Shown here: piece by piece, positions 44,764-56,579 of the stretch
Layout: each line of letters begins with the position of its first letter
Position numbering within the stretch: the stretch's first letter is position 1
NCBI GenBank assembly: GCA_024449915.1
Contig: JAMZAV010000958.1
Location: forward strand, 186,001-250,000
Direction: 5' to 3'
Origin: Sweltsa coloradensis
Lineage: Eukaryota > Arthropoda > Insecta > Plecoptera > Chloroperlidae
DNA: 64,000 bases
Notes under the pieces: generated by a model
Told to the model about the DNA's origin: nothing
Database searches by the model: none
The model's input: only the letters and a program-made list of their open reading frames with translations
Position numbers and translations under genes: made by a program

Positions 44764-47460
44764 CTGCTATTTAGTTTATCGTTTAGATATTTTCGTTGAG
44801 TTTTTGTTACGTTTCGCGCCGGTTCAGTAGCTCATGGGTTGGGATAGCGTTCAGTGCACTCACTCTATTTCGCCAAGTTTTCAAGACACACTTCACAACG
44901 TTACGAAGCTTTTCATTTCAATACTTCAGAAGTATACGAGTTTTCTCATCGTTTACCTCGTACGTGTGAGTGTAAAGTGTTTACTATTGGTTGACTATCA
45001 AATCAACACATTTGTTGTTTTCAATGTGACAAAACTGAAGATCGAGTAGATTTTAGAATGAATTGGTGCGGACGATCACCGCCTAGTGTGCAGTACTTTC
45101 GTATTTTTCGAACTACATGGAGAAAAGTCAACTTTTTCTGGTTCGGTTTTCACACTGACAGATAATTAGATCCTTGTTTCTCAAACATATCCATTTTACC
45201 ATTTAAGTGATTGATTTTTTCCTTCAAGTCCTCAAAGTTAATTAACTTTTTATTTTTAGTCGATATTTATAAATTTCGCGTGACAATCGTATCAGTATAC
45301 ATGTGAATGTGGCTGAAAGTACGAACGCAATTTCTGCTAGACTGGTGGCGTTTTCCCGCTAATTTGTTTGTGATTACAAAGTTCGCTATAGCGTGTACCA
45401 CGAAGCTTCCGTGTACAGACTGTTGTCGGAGATACTTTCGATCACGTGTTTGAACTGAAAGCGAGAAGGGAATTAAGATTAATTCTACCACAGATAACAG
45501 ATCTGTTATCTGTGTAACTTAAGGTAAGAAACTCCACATAGACACGAATCGCGTTGATCAAAATTTAAAAATACACACCACGATAGGTTTGGCTCAGTAA
45601 CACACAATACATGCTAGAAATAATTGGCAAGGCATGCTTTTGACTTTATTTTCACTCATTTTAATAAATAAATAAATTGATTAATACATAACTATACGTT
45701 ACATATTTTTAACGAGGGCAGCAAATATCAATGGAAATTTTTTATTTCACATATTGGCATTGGCATTTGTGGGATTGATCAGTTCCCCCTTATGAATAAA
45801 ACCTAAATTCACCACTGCAAAAAGGTGAAATTGTATTTTGGCTCAAAAAAGGTATCGCATCGACTTGAGATGAGTGACATATTATATTACACGACTATTT
45901 CTTACACAAATTTTTGTTTTACTTTTTTTCTAGTCCAAATTTTCATTTGCATTGATTATTCTATCTGGTATAGAATCCCAAAGTGGTTACATCGAAACAG
46001 GCTGCACCTTCAAGCCTCCTATGTTCCTAATTGACGGTCACCTCATACATTCAGATGAAGCTGATCCTGTTTGACCTCAGCTCAGCTCAGACACAAAAGA
46101 TTACACTTGCAGGAGAAGACCCAGCTCTCTCGTGAGATGCACGTGCGCTCTGACACGAGCATTATTATTCAAATGTTATTCTGATGCTTTACACAATGCG
46201 AGCCTTGACATATCGGAACGTGCATAAGTCTCACAGAACACGGGTATCGCATTGAATATTACAGACTGCAGTGTACCTTTTAGTCTCTTTTACCGAACCT
46301 TATCATCACTGTGGTTTTAAGTGTATTACACATTAAGTTAAGTAAGTATCTATAGTGCTGATATAGATCTAGATACGCAAAAATGATGTGTTATGTTTGC
46401 AGTTTTGTATAAATGTAGTTTCAGAATCTATGGCGATTACAGATAAGGTTGACGAATATGTGTTCAAAATTGTACTTCCTGAAAATTCGCTTATTTTACT
46501 AATGCAATATTTTTAAAACAAAATTATACACAATTCAATATACTGAGAACGCTGTCCTGCAAATACTTGACAGATAGATTGACACAAAAATGTTTTATGG
46601 ATTTCTAACGTTTTGTGATTTTTATCCTGCATTATATTGTATAGCTCTACCAATCACACAAAATCCCCGAAGTTTCCTCAAGCTTTCAATTCTTTCCTCC
46701 TCTTCCTTTGATAGGAGGAGGAGGGTACGAGAGAATGGCAAAGAAATAGGGGGGGGGGCAGGTGTGAATATATAGGTGTTGAAGACAATTGTTTACTTGC
46801 GTCATAATATTATTTTTACACCTTGAGACAATACTGCTGAGAAAAGGGTCAAGAGTCAGTAGCTTGCTGGCGCTCGAAGTGGAATATCATCATGGTGTTT
46901 AGCCGACTTTCAGTGTAAGACTTACAGAAGACTGTCAACACCGTGTAAGTTTTTTGACTTCAAGTATCCTAGTATTTTTTAACACACGTCGGACCTGCCG
47001 TAGATGCAAGTAATACTGTCTTATTTTATTTATTTATTAAAAGTATATCCAGACATTTATCAAAACACTGATTTACACGGAAAATGCAAAACAAATATAA
47101 AGTACGTAATGCAATCATACAATATTTTAATGAGTACGAAAGTGTTCCAATGAGTAAATACGCGAGTAGAGCAAAATAAAACGTCGTCGTAAATTTATTT
47201 TATCGATGTGTCAAAATGCTCTAATATTTTTTAAAAAAATTCAAAATATTCTAAAATAGTGTCATGCAAATTTGTGTAGGCCTATTTTATTTTCCAAGCG
47301 AAATATTATAAAGTAGGTGATTTGATTTTAACATTTACTACAGTGTTCGTGATTGTGTTGGTTGCAAATTGTACATTTATTTGAATAATTTCTCGATCTT
47401 CCGAATTATCTCGAATAGCTATAGGCCTATATGCAATACTCTGAGGATAGTTTTGCTCTG
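44764..47460 (+). other. Intron 1 sequence without a gene
   Basis: No supported exon. The open frames at 44834-45049, 45267-45491 and 45825-46034 have no recognisable content. A G-run lies at 46750-46759, and a (TTTA)-tailed retroposon end at about 47025-47110. Confidence 0.4.
45489..45514. promoter_or_regulatory. Perfect 26-bp palindrome with two GATA sites
   Basis: CACAGATAACAGA is followed immediately by its exact inverted complement. Each half holds AGATAA, the GATA-factor core. Whether it is a binding site or a hairpin end is not decidable here. Confidence 0.5.
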
Positions 47461-47499
47461 GATGTATCGTCGAGCTGCCATATTCTGTCACGTACACAC

Positions 47500-47620
47500 A
47501 TTAGTGACGTCACGTGGTGCCCCTGGCGTCGCGATGTCGCTCAGACGTAGCGGGCGTCGCGACGCCACTTACCATTCAAACCAAGCTGAGCCGGGACAAT
47601 GACGTGGTCGTCCCGGTGCC
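47500..47620. promoter_or_regulatory. CRE/E-box overlap and two GC-rich hairpins
   Basis: TGACGTCA (47505-47512) overlaps CACGTG (47511-47516). Then a perfect 10-bp inverted repeat GGCGTCGCGA / TCGCGACGCC (about 47524 and 47556) and CCGGGAC / GTCCCGG (about 47591 and 47610) follow. The patch is CpG-rich in AT-rich DNA and may be an enhancer or an alternative promoter in intron 1. No first exon can be defined next to it. Confidence 0.35.
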
Positions 47621-47976
47621 TTGGGGATAGGAGGTTCAATACACAGGGAAACTGGAACACCAACACAAACAAGTAGTTTAACTGGGAGTGAACACTCTGT
47701 GGGTGTGTTTCTATTTCATTCCTACCCACGCAAAATGTCCTATTATTAACATCAAGTCTCGTGTTTCGAAATAATATCACATTCTGTTGAAGTGATCGGC
47801 CTTTTTGTCTTATGAAATTTTATTTTCATTTGTAAAATTAATATACAATACAAAATAATAGTTTTATTTCCATGGCTTAAATACAATGACAGCATTTATT
47901 TATTCATTATTAAAAGTCTTATACCGCACGTTCGTTAGTACCATTTTACACAGACCCTAACTACTTCCAAATAAAA

Positions 47977-48762
47977 CTAGGAAAACGCTTAAGTCCCGCC
48001 GCGTTGTTGGATGAGCGTAATTGGTGCATTGAGCTGCCATGTGTTATGAGGATTTTCTGTTGTTCTGTGACAAAATTATTACAAAGTCGAATAATTTTTT
48101 TAAATTAAATAATTAAATAAAATAAAAAATTGACTTTATTTTTCATTTTTTTTATGAATCGTAATTTTTAAAAAAGAAAAAAATCGTTAAATTGCGATTT
48201 TCATAAGAAATAATTATTCGATTGCGCTCAAATTTTACAAGAATATATTAATTCGTAAAATTAAGGTTCTGTGAAAAATTCATTACAATAGGATAAAGCA
48301 TGTAGGTGTTATAAGTCAAAGACTTGTTTAAAAAAAGAAAAAAAACGTGTAAAATTTCGATTTTCATGAGAAATAATTTTTCGATTGCGCTCAAATTTCA
48401 CACGAATATCTTAATTCATAAAATTAAGGTTTTGTGAAAAAATCATTAAAATCGAATTAAGCATGTAGGTGTTATAAGTCGAAGAAATATTTTAAAAATT
48501 GAAAAAATTCGTAAAATGGCGATTTTCATGAGAAATAATTTTCCGATTGCGCTCAAAAACGTGGCAGTTCTAAGTTCAGAGATTTCGAAGGTCTCCATAA
48601 AATTTCATCGCAATTGGAGTATCGGTTTAGCCGGAATCGTGTTAACAAACACACAATAATACAAACAGAAAAAAAGAAAGAAAAAAAAAAAAACATCCCG
48701 GATTTTTTTCTCCAGTGTAGTGAAATGGAATCTTCGCTTCGCTCGCTACGCTCATCCAATAA
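47977..48762 (-). mobile_element. Helentron-like nonautonomous element, copy 3
   Basis: On the - strand it ends CGCGGCGGGACTTAAGCG-TTTTCCTAG, then T. Its start is near ATTGGATGAGCGTAGCGAGC. Three internal units of 161 bp begin CGATTTTCATRAGAAATAAT (48197, 48358 and 48519). Like copy 2, it has an A-rich stretch before the GC-rich start. Confidence 0.65.
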
Positions 48763-49189
48763 ATGGTGACAATGAAATGGCGAATGATACTCGGAGATAA
48801 AAAAAAAAGAGATGGTTATGAACAGTAAACAATTATATTATGCAAAACCGCAAATTGCCTTGACCCTTGCCATGCATGGGTATGTGGAAAAATATTAACT
48901 AAAACATAATGTATTTAACTAAATTAAACAATAAATTGCTAAGCGTATATTACCATACTTCTATATTATAAACAAAAACGAAATCAGCCACTTTTTAAAA
49001 TTCCCTTCAATTTGTCTCCTTCACACGATATTAACAATATGTCCACAACTTTACTTACATCACGTAAACATCTTAGTAATGCAATTTACAAAACGTCACC
49101 TACATCCAATAAATTATAATCAAATTAAGAAAAGTACTTTTCTACGTGCTCTTAATTCTTACGGCTTCTCTCCGGCACTGACTACAGTA

Positions 49190-49335
49190 TGAAAGTGCAC
49201 TCTGTAGTTACACACCAGAGCGCTCGCCGCGCTGCATCTGCCTATACCTCAGCTAGCTACTACAGCAGCGCTGCTCGCGGGCAGGAGTGGCACTACCGGT
49301 GATTGTGGTTTCCTAGGGTTGAAGTGAAACACGAG
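49190..49335. other. GC-richer patch of unknown meaning
   Basis: AGAGCGCTCGCCGCGCTGCA and CAGCAGCGCTGCTCGCGGGC stand out from AT-rich neighbours. There is no open frame, RNA fold or repeat relationship I can name. Confidence 0.3.
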
Positions 49336-49439
49336 GGCATCGACTGGCTTCAGTGTGATTGGCCTGATTTGTCCAATCTCAGCTAACCATCATGAGAATA
49401 TTCAGGATATTTAGTCCTAGACAGGTGACGATGTAGATT

Positions 49440-49560
49440 ATATATTGATTTATTGATAGATTTATTTAATATCTATTCTATTCAGTTCGGATTTATAAAT
49501 GAGGACAAGAGATAAATAAAACTAATTACATAAAATCATACTATAATAATTTTTTTAAAC
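49440..49560 (-). repeat. Retroposon 3' end with TTTA-type tail
   Basis: ATTTATTTAATATCTATTCT, ATTCAGTTCGGATTTATAAA and TGAGGACAAGAGATAAATAA match 62310-62395. Confidence 0.6.
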
Positions 49561-49784
49561 TGTAACGTCCTGTCTATTGTTAAATTTGAAAATGTAATAT
49601 TCACAACAACTAATGTAAGTAAGAGCAATATTTTGATAATATAAATTCCAAATTTCTGTACAGTATCATAATATTTAGTTTGTAATTCATAATGTTTTGT
49701 AATTTTATTAAAACAATAATTAGCCTACCGATTTAATGATTATAAATAAACACTGTGGATAAATATAATTTTTAATTTTAACCG

Positions 49785-49905
49785 AGGAAAACCTCGGAAA
49801 AAACTTTCAGACCTGATTGTCAGTCATGACGGGATTCGAACCCGGGACGTTCCCGTTTCATAGTCAAACGCTTATAGTGCTCGAACCAACACAGTCAAAC
49901 GTATA
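49785..49905 (-). repeat. tRNA-derived SINE-C, minus strand
   Basis: Box B CGGGTTCGAATCCCG and a decayed box A (GTTGGTTCGAGCACTATAAG) precede the SINE-C body (CTGACAATCAGGTCTGAAAG), all read on the - strand. Confidence 0.75.
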
Positions 49906-50879
49906 ATATAAAGTCTGCCCTCAGTCACATACTTGATTTTCAATGTGGGACTTAGTCAAAGCGGCACAAGCAAACCATTAGTTAGATTTGTTGAATTATT
50001 CACCGACAATATTGAGAAAAGTAAACGACACGTCTTTCATGTGTGCATTTTTTACTGAATGGTAAAGTTATTAATATGAATTGAGCTTGTAGTGTATACG
50101 AAATCAATTAGCATTGTGATTATATCTATTACTATCGGATGGCTTTAGTACTTAGCGTCGCTTGCGTGGGTTTGCAAGGGCAGTTTATTTTTGACACTTT
50201 CGTGTTTGTGTGAAAATCTAATAAAGAAACGAATGTGATTGATGAGTTCAATAAATCAATTAATTATTCATTGATTGGCAGTCAATTATCACGTGTTGGA
50301 CAGCACTGATTGTGACGTGGACTGATATGTAGATGTCATCAGCAGACGAGTTGGCTACAGGATGGAATATTCCAATCAGCGTTTGTTTTCTGTGCCCTAG
50401 CAATGTTGAGCATGGACTGAGATAGAAACGTGGTGTGACCAAATTAAAATCAAGATTCAAGATAAGATAAAATTGTTTCCTTGTCTTGTATTTATCTGTG
50501 GCTTGTCAAGTATTTGTCTTGACTATCTTGATGGATGTTTAAATTTATAATCAATAAAATATGTTATGACATTGATTATTGGTATATTCCATATCTACGT
50601 GTTGGGAGTATTTTTAGATTTCAGAAATACATTTTGTCCTGCCTTTGTTACGCGAGTGTATTCGCTTCCTTAGATAATGTATCCACTGCTATTGAGGGTA
50701 CTCTATACAACATTTGCCGAATTATATTACAATTAGGCTTTTAAAGGTATGAATATATTATACTTTTATGTTTTTGTTAGTAGAAGTTTCTGAATTATGG
50801 TTATTTGTGGATTATTTGTGGAATGATACAATAAAGGTGTAGTTGAAACCACACCACACACAAGAGAGAACCCCTAATA

Positions 50880-51062
50880 AACATATTTCATTAGGGAGCG
50901 AAGCGTCACTTTTCTACGCCTGTCTGTGCTGTGTCATAATATTCGGATTGGCTTGTGGTTTTTGTTGACACTTCACTTCAACAAGGATGGTACCGAATGT
51001 TTTGGTGACCCTCGTTGTCGGAGAACGGGGCTACCTTCACTCAATAAGGGACAAGTTCTTAA
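50880..51062 (+). repeat. Dispersed repeat with TTAGGGAGCGAAGCG start
   Basis: ATTAGGGAGCGAAGCGTCAC, TTTTCTACGCCTGTCTGTGC is the same end as at 6700-6775 (inverted). The interior (ACAAGGATGGTACCGAATGT) matches 16382-16405. It runs straight into motif copy 8. The GC-rich AGCGAAGCG start resembles the Helentron-like 5' ends. Confidence 0.55.
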
Positions 51063-51078
51063 CCCGGCACCTCCACCA
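51063..51078 (+). repeat. Conserved motif CCCGGCACCTCCACCA, copy 8
   Basis: Exact copy at the end of the repeat starting at 50880, with upstream text shared with copy 4. Confidence 0.85.
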
Positions 51079-51533
51079 AAAGCGATTCTCAAGCAGATTC
51101 GCACCCAATTTTACGTACTCCCTTACCCGTGATTTTTAATGCATATTTTAAAAACCACATAAAGTGGATATACGTCTCGCAACATTAATTGTAACTTGTC
51201 AGAAAAATAACTTTTTAATTTTACAGTTAATTATAAACAACTTAATTGATGCAGTCTTTATTTTTGATCCATGAATGATACGATTTGAACTTATAATAAT
51301 CGTTGGCACCACACAACATTGAATATATTTACATCCTTAATATGTATACATGTAATATGTATGTGGTTTGTCCTGTTAACTTTTTAAAACTTATTCACTT
51401 ATCGTTAATGTACCAATCAGTTCTATTTCCTCTACAGTTAATTCTGTTTTTAATATATTTCGAGATTCGTTCTATCATCAACGTATAAGCTAAACTAATT
51501 TGGTGCGTTACTGTTTACTATGTGAAGGTGTAG

Positions 51534-52216
51534 CAGGGGCGCCGATTATGTGGGTGCTCAGGGGCTCAAGCACCCCTTAGATTGTTTGAAGGGGTGCACA
51601 GCACCCCTCCAAAAATCCTGACTAAAATAAAAGTTAGACCTTTAACTGTCTAAGTTTTGAGGTATTGAAAAAAAAAATCTATTTTTCACTTGTACACATG
51701 CCCTTCTCCACTTCCATATGCTTTACCGGAATCCCCACCAAAAGAGTGGCCATGCTCGACACTCGACAGTGCTCGCGCTGAGAACTGATATGCTATGCTA
51801 GAGCTAGTCAAACGTCAAACTCACTTGAGTCATGCAGGAAGGCTCATGATTGTTGGACGCGATCGCGAACATAATGATATGCATATTCGATGGTTGTAAC
51901 ATGGTCTATCTCGCACTTCCATATTTTTACGGTTTCTAGTTTTTATTGTAAAAAATTGCATTATTTTGGTAACATGATGATCTATCTCGTTATTGTTCCA
52001 ATTCTCTTCTTGGTAGTTTTCTAGTTTTTGCGGTTCAAAAACTACAGTATTTCGGTATTGCATCCAGCCCCCTATTTTTGTCTAAAACGCACTAAATGCA
52101 CTCTAAAATCGTGATTTTCAAAATTTTTGCCTGCGGCACCCCCCAAACCTCCCGTGCTTGGTCCCTTCTCCACAGGGTTGAGCACCCCTCAGAATTTTCA
52201 AAATCCGGCGCCCCTG
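51534..52216. mobile_element. Nonautonomous hAT element, 683 bp
   Basis: Perfect 8-bp target duplication AGGTGTAG (51526-51533 and 52217-52224). Inverted ends CAGGGGCGCCG. Subterminal GAGCACCCC / GGGGTGCTC-type words recur inside both ends. No transposase frame is seen. It lies in intron 1. Confidence 0.92.
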
Positions 52217-52224
52217 AGGTGTAG

Positions 52225-53116
52225 TATGTGAAGACTACTTGTAACTATTGTACGATGTTCTTCGATAGAAACTGTAAATTGCTATTGTTTTTTTTTGTGC
52301 TTCGTTCTTCAAGGTCGAACCAATTCTTTACGTCATTTTATTGGTGACAAATTGCGTTTGTTTCCTGTCTATTGATTGATTCACTGTCTAAAGAGCGGAA
52401 GTCGTGTTGAATTCGTTGGTTTCATGGACTAGGTCAATAGTGTCGCTCTCTGGTGCGTGCGAGGCTACCCACGCACTCATCGGATGTCATAAACACATTG
52501 TTGCCTCTTTGTGATGTCATTCTAGTTGATGGAATGTGACGCGAAAGTTTACATCATTGGGTAGTTAAGCGTGCATCATATGCTCGAGATATGCACCATT
52601 ATGTTTGACTGACGATCGCTGGCGGCTGCAGATCCGCACACAAAGTTAGCGCATGTGAATCTTATTTGTATGTGCTTTTATACGAGTTTTATTTATTTAT
52701 AAATCAATTTTGACATAAGTTCGTTAGCTATTTGACCCCGAAATGTTTATTGAGTGTTTCTTTTTAACTCACCAAAGTGACTGTTTTTGTCCGTTTTCGG
52801 TGACCCTCGTCGAAAAATTCGCCGAGTACTAAATAAACATTAAAAATACGAATTGTTTTACATTATTTTAGTCAATATAAATATGGTTAAAGTCTTCACC
52901 GATGCCGTTTCTTATAGACAAATTGTGTATTTTTTTCGGGGACCGTTTCCTCCCCCATCATCAGGCATGTGTTATCTTGAGGACGGGTGAAAACGAGTTG
53001 CCCGAAAATTTTGTCAAAAAAATGTTTTGATCAAAGATAGTTTTTCATGTGTGTATGTGTACAGTGTATGTGGTTGAGAAGATCGAGTACTAACGCAGGT
53101 GTTTTCTGTTTTCCAG
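52225..53116 (+). other. End of intron 1, no gene seen
   Basis: It leads into the acceptor TGTTTTCTGTTTTCCAG. The patch near 52730-52830 (TTTGACCCCGAAATG, CCGTTTTCGGTGACCC) shows no exon. Confidence 0.5.
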
Positions 53117-53213
53117 GAATTGGGGTCACAGCCCCTACCGGTGATTAGTGTAACTGACGACGCCGATGGCAACATGTCGTCTAGCAATGAAGGTGGCGGA
53201 CGTCCCAGAGCGG
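53117..53213 (+). CDS. Exon 2 of the split gene, probably AMPK gamma N-terminal region
   Basis: Bounded by a strong acceptor (GTTTTCTGTTTTCCAG|GAA) and donor (GCGG|GTGAGG). It holds 32 codons plus one base, starting ELGSQPLPVISV and ending GGGRPRA. Only this frame is open; the frame starting at the second base stops quickly. Its phase (0 in, 1 out) fits exon 1 on the left and exon 3 on the right, where the split codon becomes Gly. The encoded stretch is acidic, then Ser/Gly-rich, without a fold, as expected of a regulatory N-terminal extension. It also holds an internal ATG (SVTDDADGNM), which could serve as a start in another isoform. Confidence 0.7.
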
Positions 53214-53599
53214 GTGAGGACCAACTTTGCAGTCATACTAACAATAGTTTACAGAACACACTAATAAATGTTTAATCTTACTCGGATTTAGTTAGACCCA
53301 TTTTTAAAAAGTTCAAGTTTTTTAATAATTTAATTTAATTTAGGTTATTACAAAGTTAAACGACATTATATAAGATAAGTATAACAAATTAACAATTATA
53401 AAACAATTACTTTCTTAATTGATTTCTATATAATCAATAACGCCTTTGTAGTGTTTGTGTTTCCCCATTAATTAAATTGAGAAATAATATTCAAGTTGCA
53501 ATTTTCCATCTTTCACAATAATTGGTATTTTTAAAGGAATTTTGTGAATTGAGTGAAGGAAAAAAGAGTTGGTGCACTTTATCTGGATTTTATCAAATG

Positions 53600-53755
53600 T
53601 GGCCAACCATAGTTTCGCTATTTCATATTTCTAATACCGATCTCTGGTCGACAAGGCTGGCTCGGATCTCAATGAATTTAAGTCACCCACTGAAAATAAG
53701 TTTTTGTATAGGTTGCGGTTAGACTCTAAATCCGATTTCATTTATTTTATCGTCA
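53600..53755 (+). repeat. SINE-A fragment in intron 2
   Basis: ATTTCTAATACCGATCTCTGG, CCCACTGAAAATAAG and GACTCTAAATCCGATTTCAT with an ATTT tail match the 3' half of SINE-A. The middle is shortened. Confidence 0.7.
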
Positions 53756-54094
53756 ATGAACACATCAGAATGACGAATTATGTTCAAATATAGGCCAACG
53801 TGATATACCTACTCAAATTATATGTGAATAAAAAAAAATTAGAGTTCTGTTGTGTTTTGTAAATTGTAATTTAAAGTTATCTGATTTTTAAGCATAATTC
53901 ATAACAAAATATATATTTAAACAGCAGTCTATTATATTACGTTTTAGTCGCTAAAAGAAACAAAACGAGCATGTACATATTTAAAAGTTATTTTTTATAA
54001 TCGTTACAAACCAGTAAATACTGAATTTGTATGTTACTGAATATATATGTGTACTACGTTATTTGGGTAAATGTAACTAACGGCTGTCTCTTTT

Positions 54095-54211
54095 AAGTTG
54101 TAAGGGCTTCAGTATCCAAGTTTGTAACCTTTTTGTGCAATAATACGCAATGCAATTTATACGTTCATACATACACATACACAAACTTGGATATTGAAGC
54201 CCTTACAACTT
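54095..54211. repeat. Hairpin with a 31-bp near-perfect stem in intron 2
   Basis: AAGTTGTAAGGGCTTCAGTA, TCCAAGTTTGT on the left pairs with the inverted ACAAACTTGGATATTGAAGC, CCTTACAACTT on the right with one mismatch, around a 55-nt loop. The size fits a small MITE or an intronic miRNA-like precursor. Confidence 0.8.
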
Positions 54212-55920
54212 ATTTTAAACAACAACGAACAATTTATTCGCGCTACATTGTCAATCCAATACCCCTAGCTTTAAAATGTCCCCTCTCTCGACTTTCTTTG
54301 TTCGCAATGGGACTAATCTCCCCCCCCCCCTCCCTACGTAACTCTTGCAAATAGAATTAAAACTATACTTCGTAATGAAGTGCTCGTTAACTTGGTACTG
54401 TTCTGTTAAACTTTTAATTGGCTGCTTCCCAAAGTAGTAAAATACGAACAGTCGATTTACATAGACTCACCGTTTAGTTTGCTCATTTTCCAAAACAAAC
54501 GTCCCAGCTTTAATCAATGGCAAAGATAAACACACTGCCTTCTAAGATCTACTTAGCGTAACTTAACTTTGCTCAACTGAACTTAACTTAGTAGACGCTA
54601 TCACTTATCAAAACACTGCTTCCGTGAGCAGGATGGTTTAAAAGTTTTGTACTCGGAATTTACGGGATCTAATTGGTTAATTAATTTTTATGAATTAGCT
54701 CGCTCATTCATTGATTTTATTTCTGTGATTATTCCATTTTGTTTGTAGAAAACGGTTGACTTTTTTTATATGGAACTAATTTTTGTCAAAATTGAAAGAT
54801 TAGACTTGCAAAATACAACCCGCATGATAATTTTTGACTACGCATATTTAGTTGGTTCTTTTCCGCGATAATTTGTGCTTAACTTCAACTTCCCTAAAAC
54901 ACAAATTTAACTTTTCGTATTTTGCAGCACAAAAAGTTTACTAATAAGTATTGAGGTTTCTCCTGGAACTATTCTAATATTCAAATAATATATTCAAATA
55001 CGAGATGATTTGTGTTTCAGCTCCTTTTTCATGACATCCATCTCAATCGTGTCTTTATTTTGTTTGTTGCTATTTCCTTGTTTCATTTTCTTTATAAGGT
55101 TTAACAGACCGAATATATAAAATATGTACACTCTACAGTCTATACTACACAAAGAAAGATGCAAACATAACATTGTATGGTTAATATTGGAAACATCTTG
55201 ATTCAATATCGTGGAGTGTAGTTACAAAATCAGGTCACAGATTCCACACATCACTATCAGTCAATCGTGTGTTATCTCTCAAGTGGGGAACTTGAGTTGT
55301 GTAAGCAATGTACAGGCGGTGTTAACTCACTATACACAGATTACACGAGATAATACCTATGTGAATATTTTCGAGCGTCTAGTGTTCTTGTTAAGAAGTA
55401 GTGCTATTGGTCAAATCATATTAGTTTAAAGTTATAGAAAAGAAATATATTGGGCACCCAACAATTCTTAATTAAGTTTAAGTATGATAATTAAATCTCT
55501 TGACGATTTGACTAGAAGCAGAATTAATAATTATTATTGTGACTCAATTTTGGGTTAGAAGAAATTATCTATATTTTACAATCCCATGTCTCAATGGTTA
55601 CCTAAATTGCTTTTTGAAAAAAATGACTTTAGACATGCATTTTACTTTACTTTTTATTACTAAAATTGTTATACTTTTTTTAAATTTTTTCATAAGGAAG
55701 TATGAATGAAATGCCTTTATTTTAGCATATTCTATTACTTGGAAAATATGTAGTTTAAAAATATTACATGCCTCAGGCAATTTGAAATTAATTATATCTT
55801 CTGTCATTTAACATTTTTAATTCAAACTGTCTTCATTGTAATATAAAATAATTTTGTCGACTATATTTTGTATTACCTATGTTAATCCTGGTAAGCTAAC
55901 GCCTCTTGCCTGTGTTCCAG
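54212..55920 (+). other. Rest of intron 2, no gene seen
   Basis: AT-rich. The open frames at 54994-55206, 55211-55429 and 55598-55807 lack recognisable domains. A C-run lies at 54320-54331. It ends in the acceptor GCCTGTGTTCCAG. Confidence 0.5.
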
Positions 55921-56192
55921 GTACCTGGAGTATGTCCCAGTCTCGGCAGCGCCAGCAGCAAGAGCAACACCTCCACGTCGGAAACAACTCCAAGGACTCC
56001 AAGGAGCGACGCAAGTCCGGCGATGACATCAACCTAATACAGAACGCGTCCGTGTCCCCCGCAGCGTCGCAAGTCTCATCCCCCTCGAGGAAACCCGCGC
56101 TGTTCGACGCGTTCAGACCACGCTCAAAGTCGGACGCGTCCAGAGCTAAGAAGCCAGGAACGATTATTTCACATATGAAAAGTGCCATGCAG
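55921..56192 (+). CDS. Exon 3 of the split gene, probably AMPK gamma subunit (SNF4Agamma/PRKAG2-like)
   Basis: Acceptor TGTGTTCCAG|GTACC and donor ATGCAG|GTATAA bound two bases plus 90 codons. GC content and codon use are clearly higher than in the surroundings. Residues run from a Gln-rich start (SQSRQRQQQEQ), through a basic KDSKERRKSGDD (possible basophilic kinase site) and a Ser/Pro stretch (SVSPAASQVSSPSRKP), to LFDAFRPRSKSDASRAKKPG and IISHMKSAMQ. I recall the FDAFRPRSKSDA block from insect AMPK gamma N-terminal regions, before the CBS repeats; no CBS domain lies in this window. AMPK gamma binds AMP/ATP and regulates the kinase complex. If the recollection is wrong, the product is an unknown disordered, phosphorylatable protein. 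The coding call itself is strong. Confidence 0.75.
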
Positions 56193-56465
56193 GTATAATT
56201 ATTCACACTGCACAACTCACAACTCATAATGGTTACATTTTTAATACTGAGGCGTGTGCTGTAAACAGCTGTAAAATGTATCAATAATGCTCAAAACAGA
56301 ACTCAATCAAGCGGTTGTAGATACTGGTAGAATACAGACTTCAGGTTGGATTGCTTTGTAGGTTTTGATTTACTTGAAGGCTATATAAATGTTAAACTAC
56401 ACAACATTCTAAGTAACAAAACATGTTGCAGATCCTAGTTTTAACACTTTAAAAAAAACTTCAAA
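56193..56465 (+). other. Start of intron 3
   Basis: Begins with GTATAA after exon 3. No further exon of this gene is visible before the window ends, so intron 3 exceeds 7.8 kb. Confidence 0.5.
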
Positions 56466-56535
56466 ATTTGTATTAAATATTAACAATTCCACCTACGGGA
56501 GTGTTTCCCGACTAACCAAATCGATAAATATACCC
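56466..56535 (+). repeat. SINE-B tail, first unit
   Basis: GTATTAAATATTAACAATTC, CACCTACGGGAGTGTTTCCC, GACTAACCAAATCGA is repeated almost exactly at 56766-56822, after the tRNA-like segment of the next unit. A diverged inverted version (AACACTCCCGTAGGTGTAAT) lies at 5692. Confidence 0.75.
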
Positions 56536-56579
56536 TCGCTCATACCTGCGTAAGGTAATGACATTATAAATGTTTGTTT

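Noticed and set aside
55854..55920. Translation start at 55854 upstream of exon 3
   Set aside because: The ATG lies before a strong acceptor at 55920, and exon phases explain the frame better; an intronic start is unnecessary.
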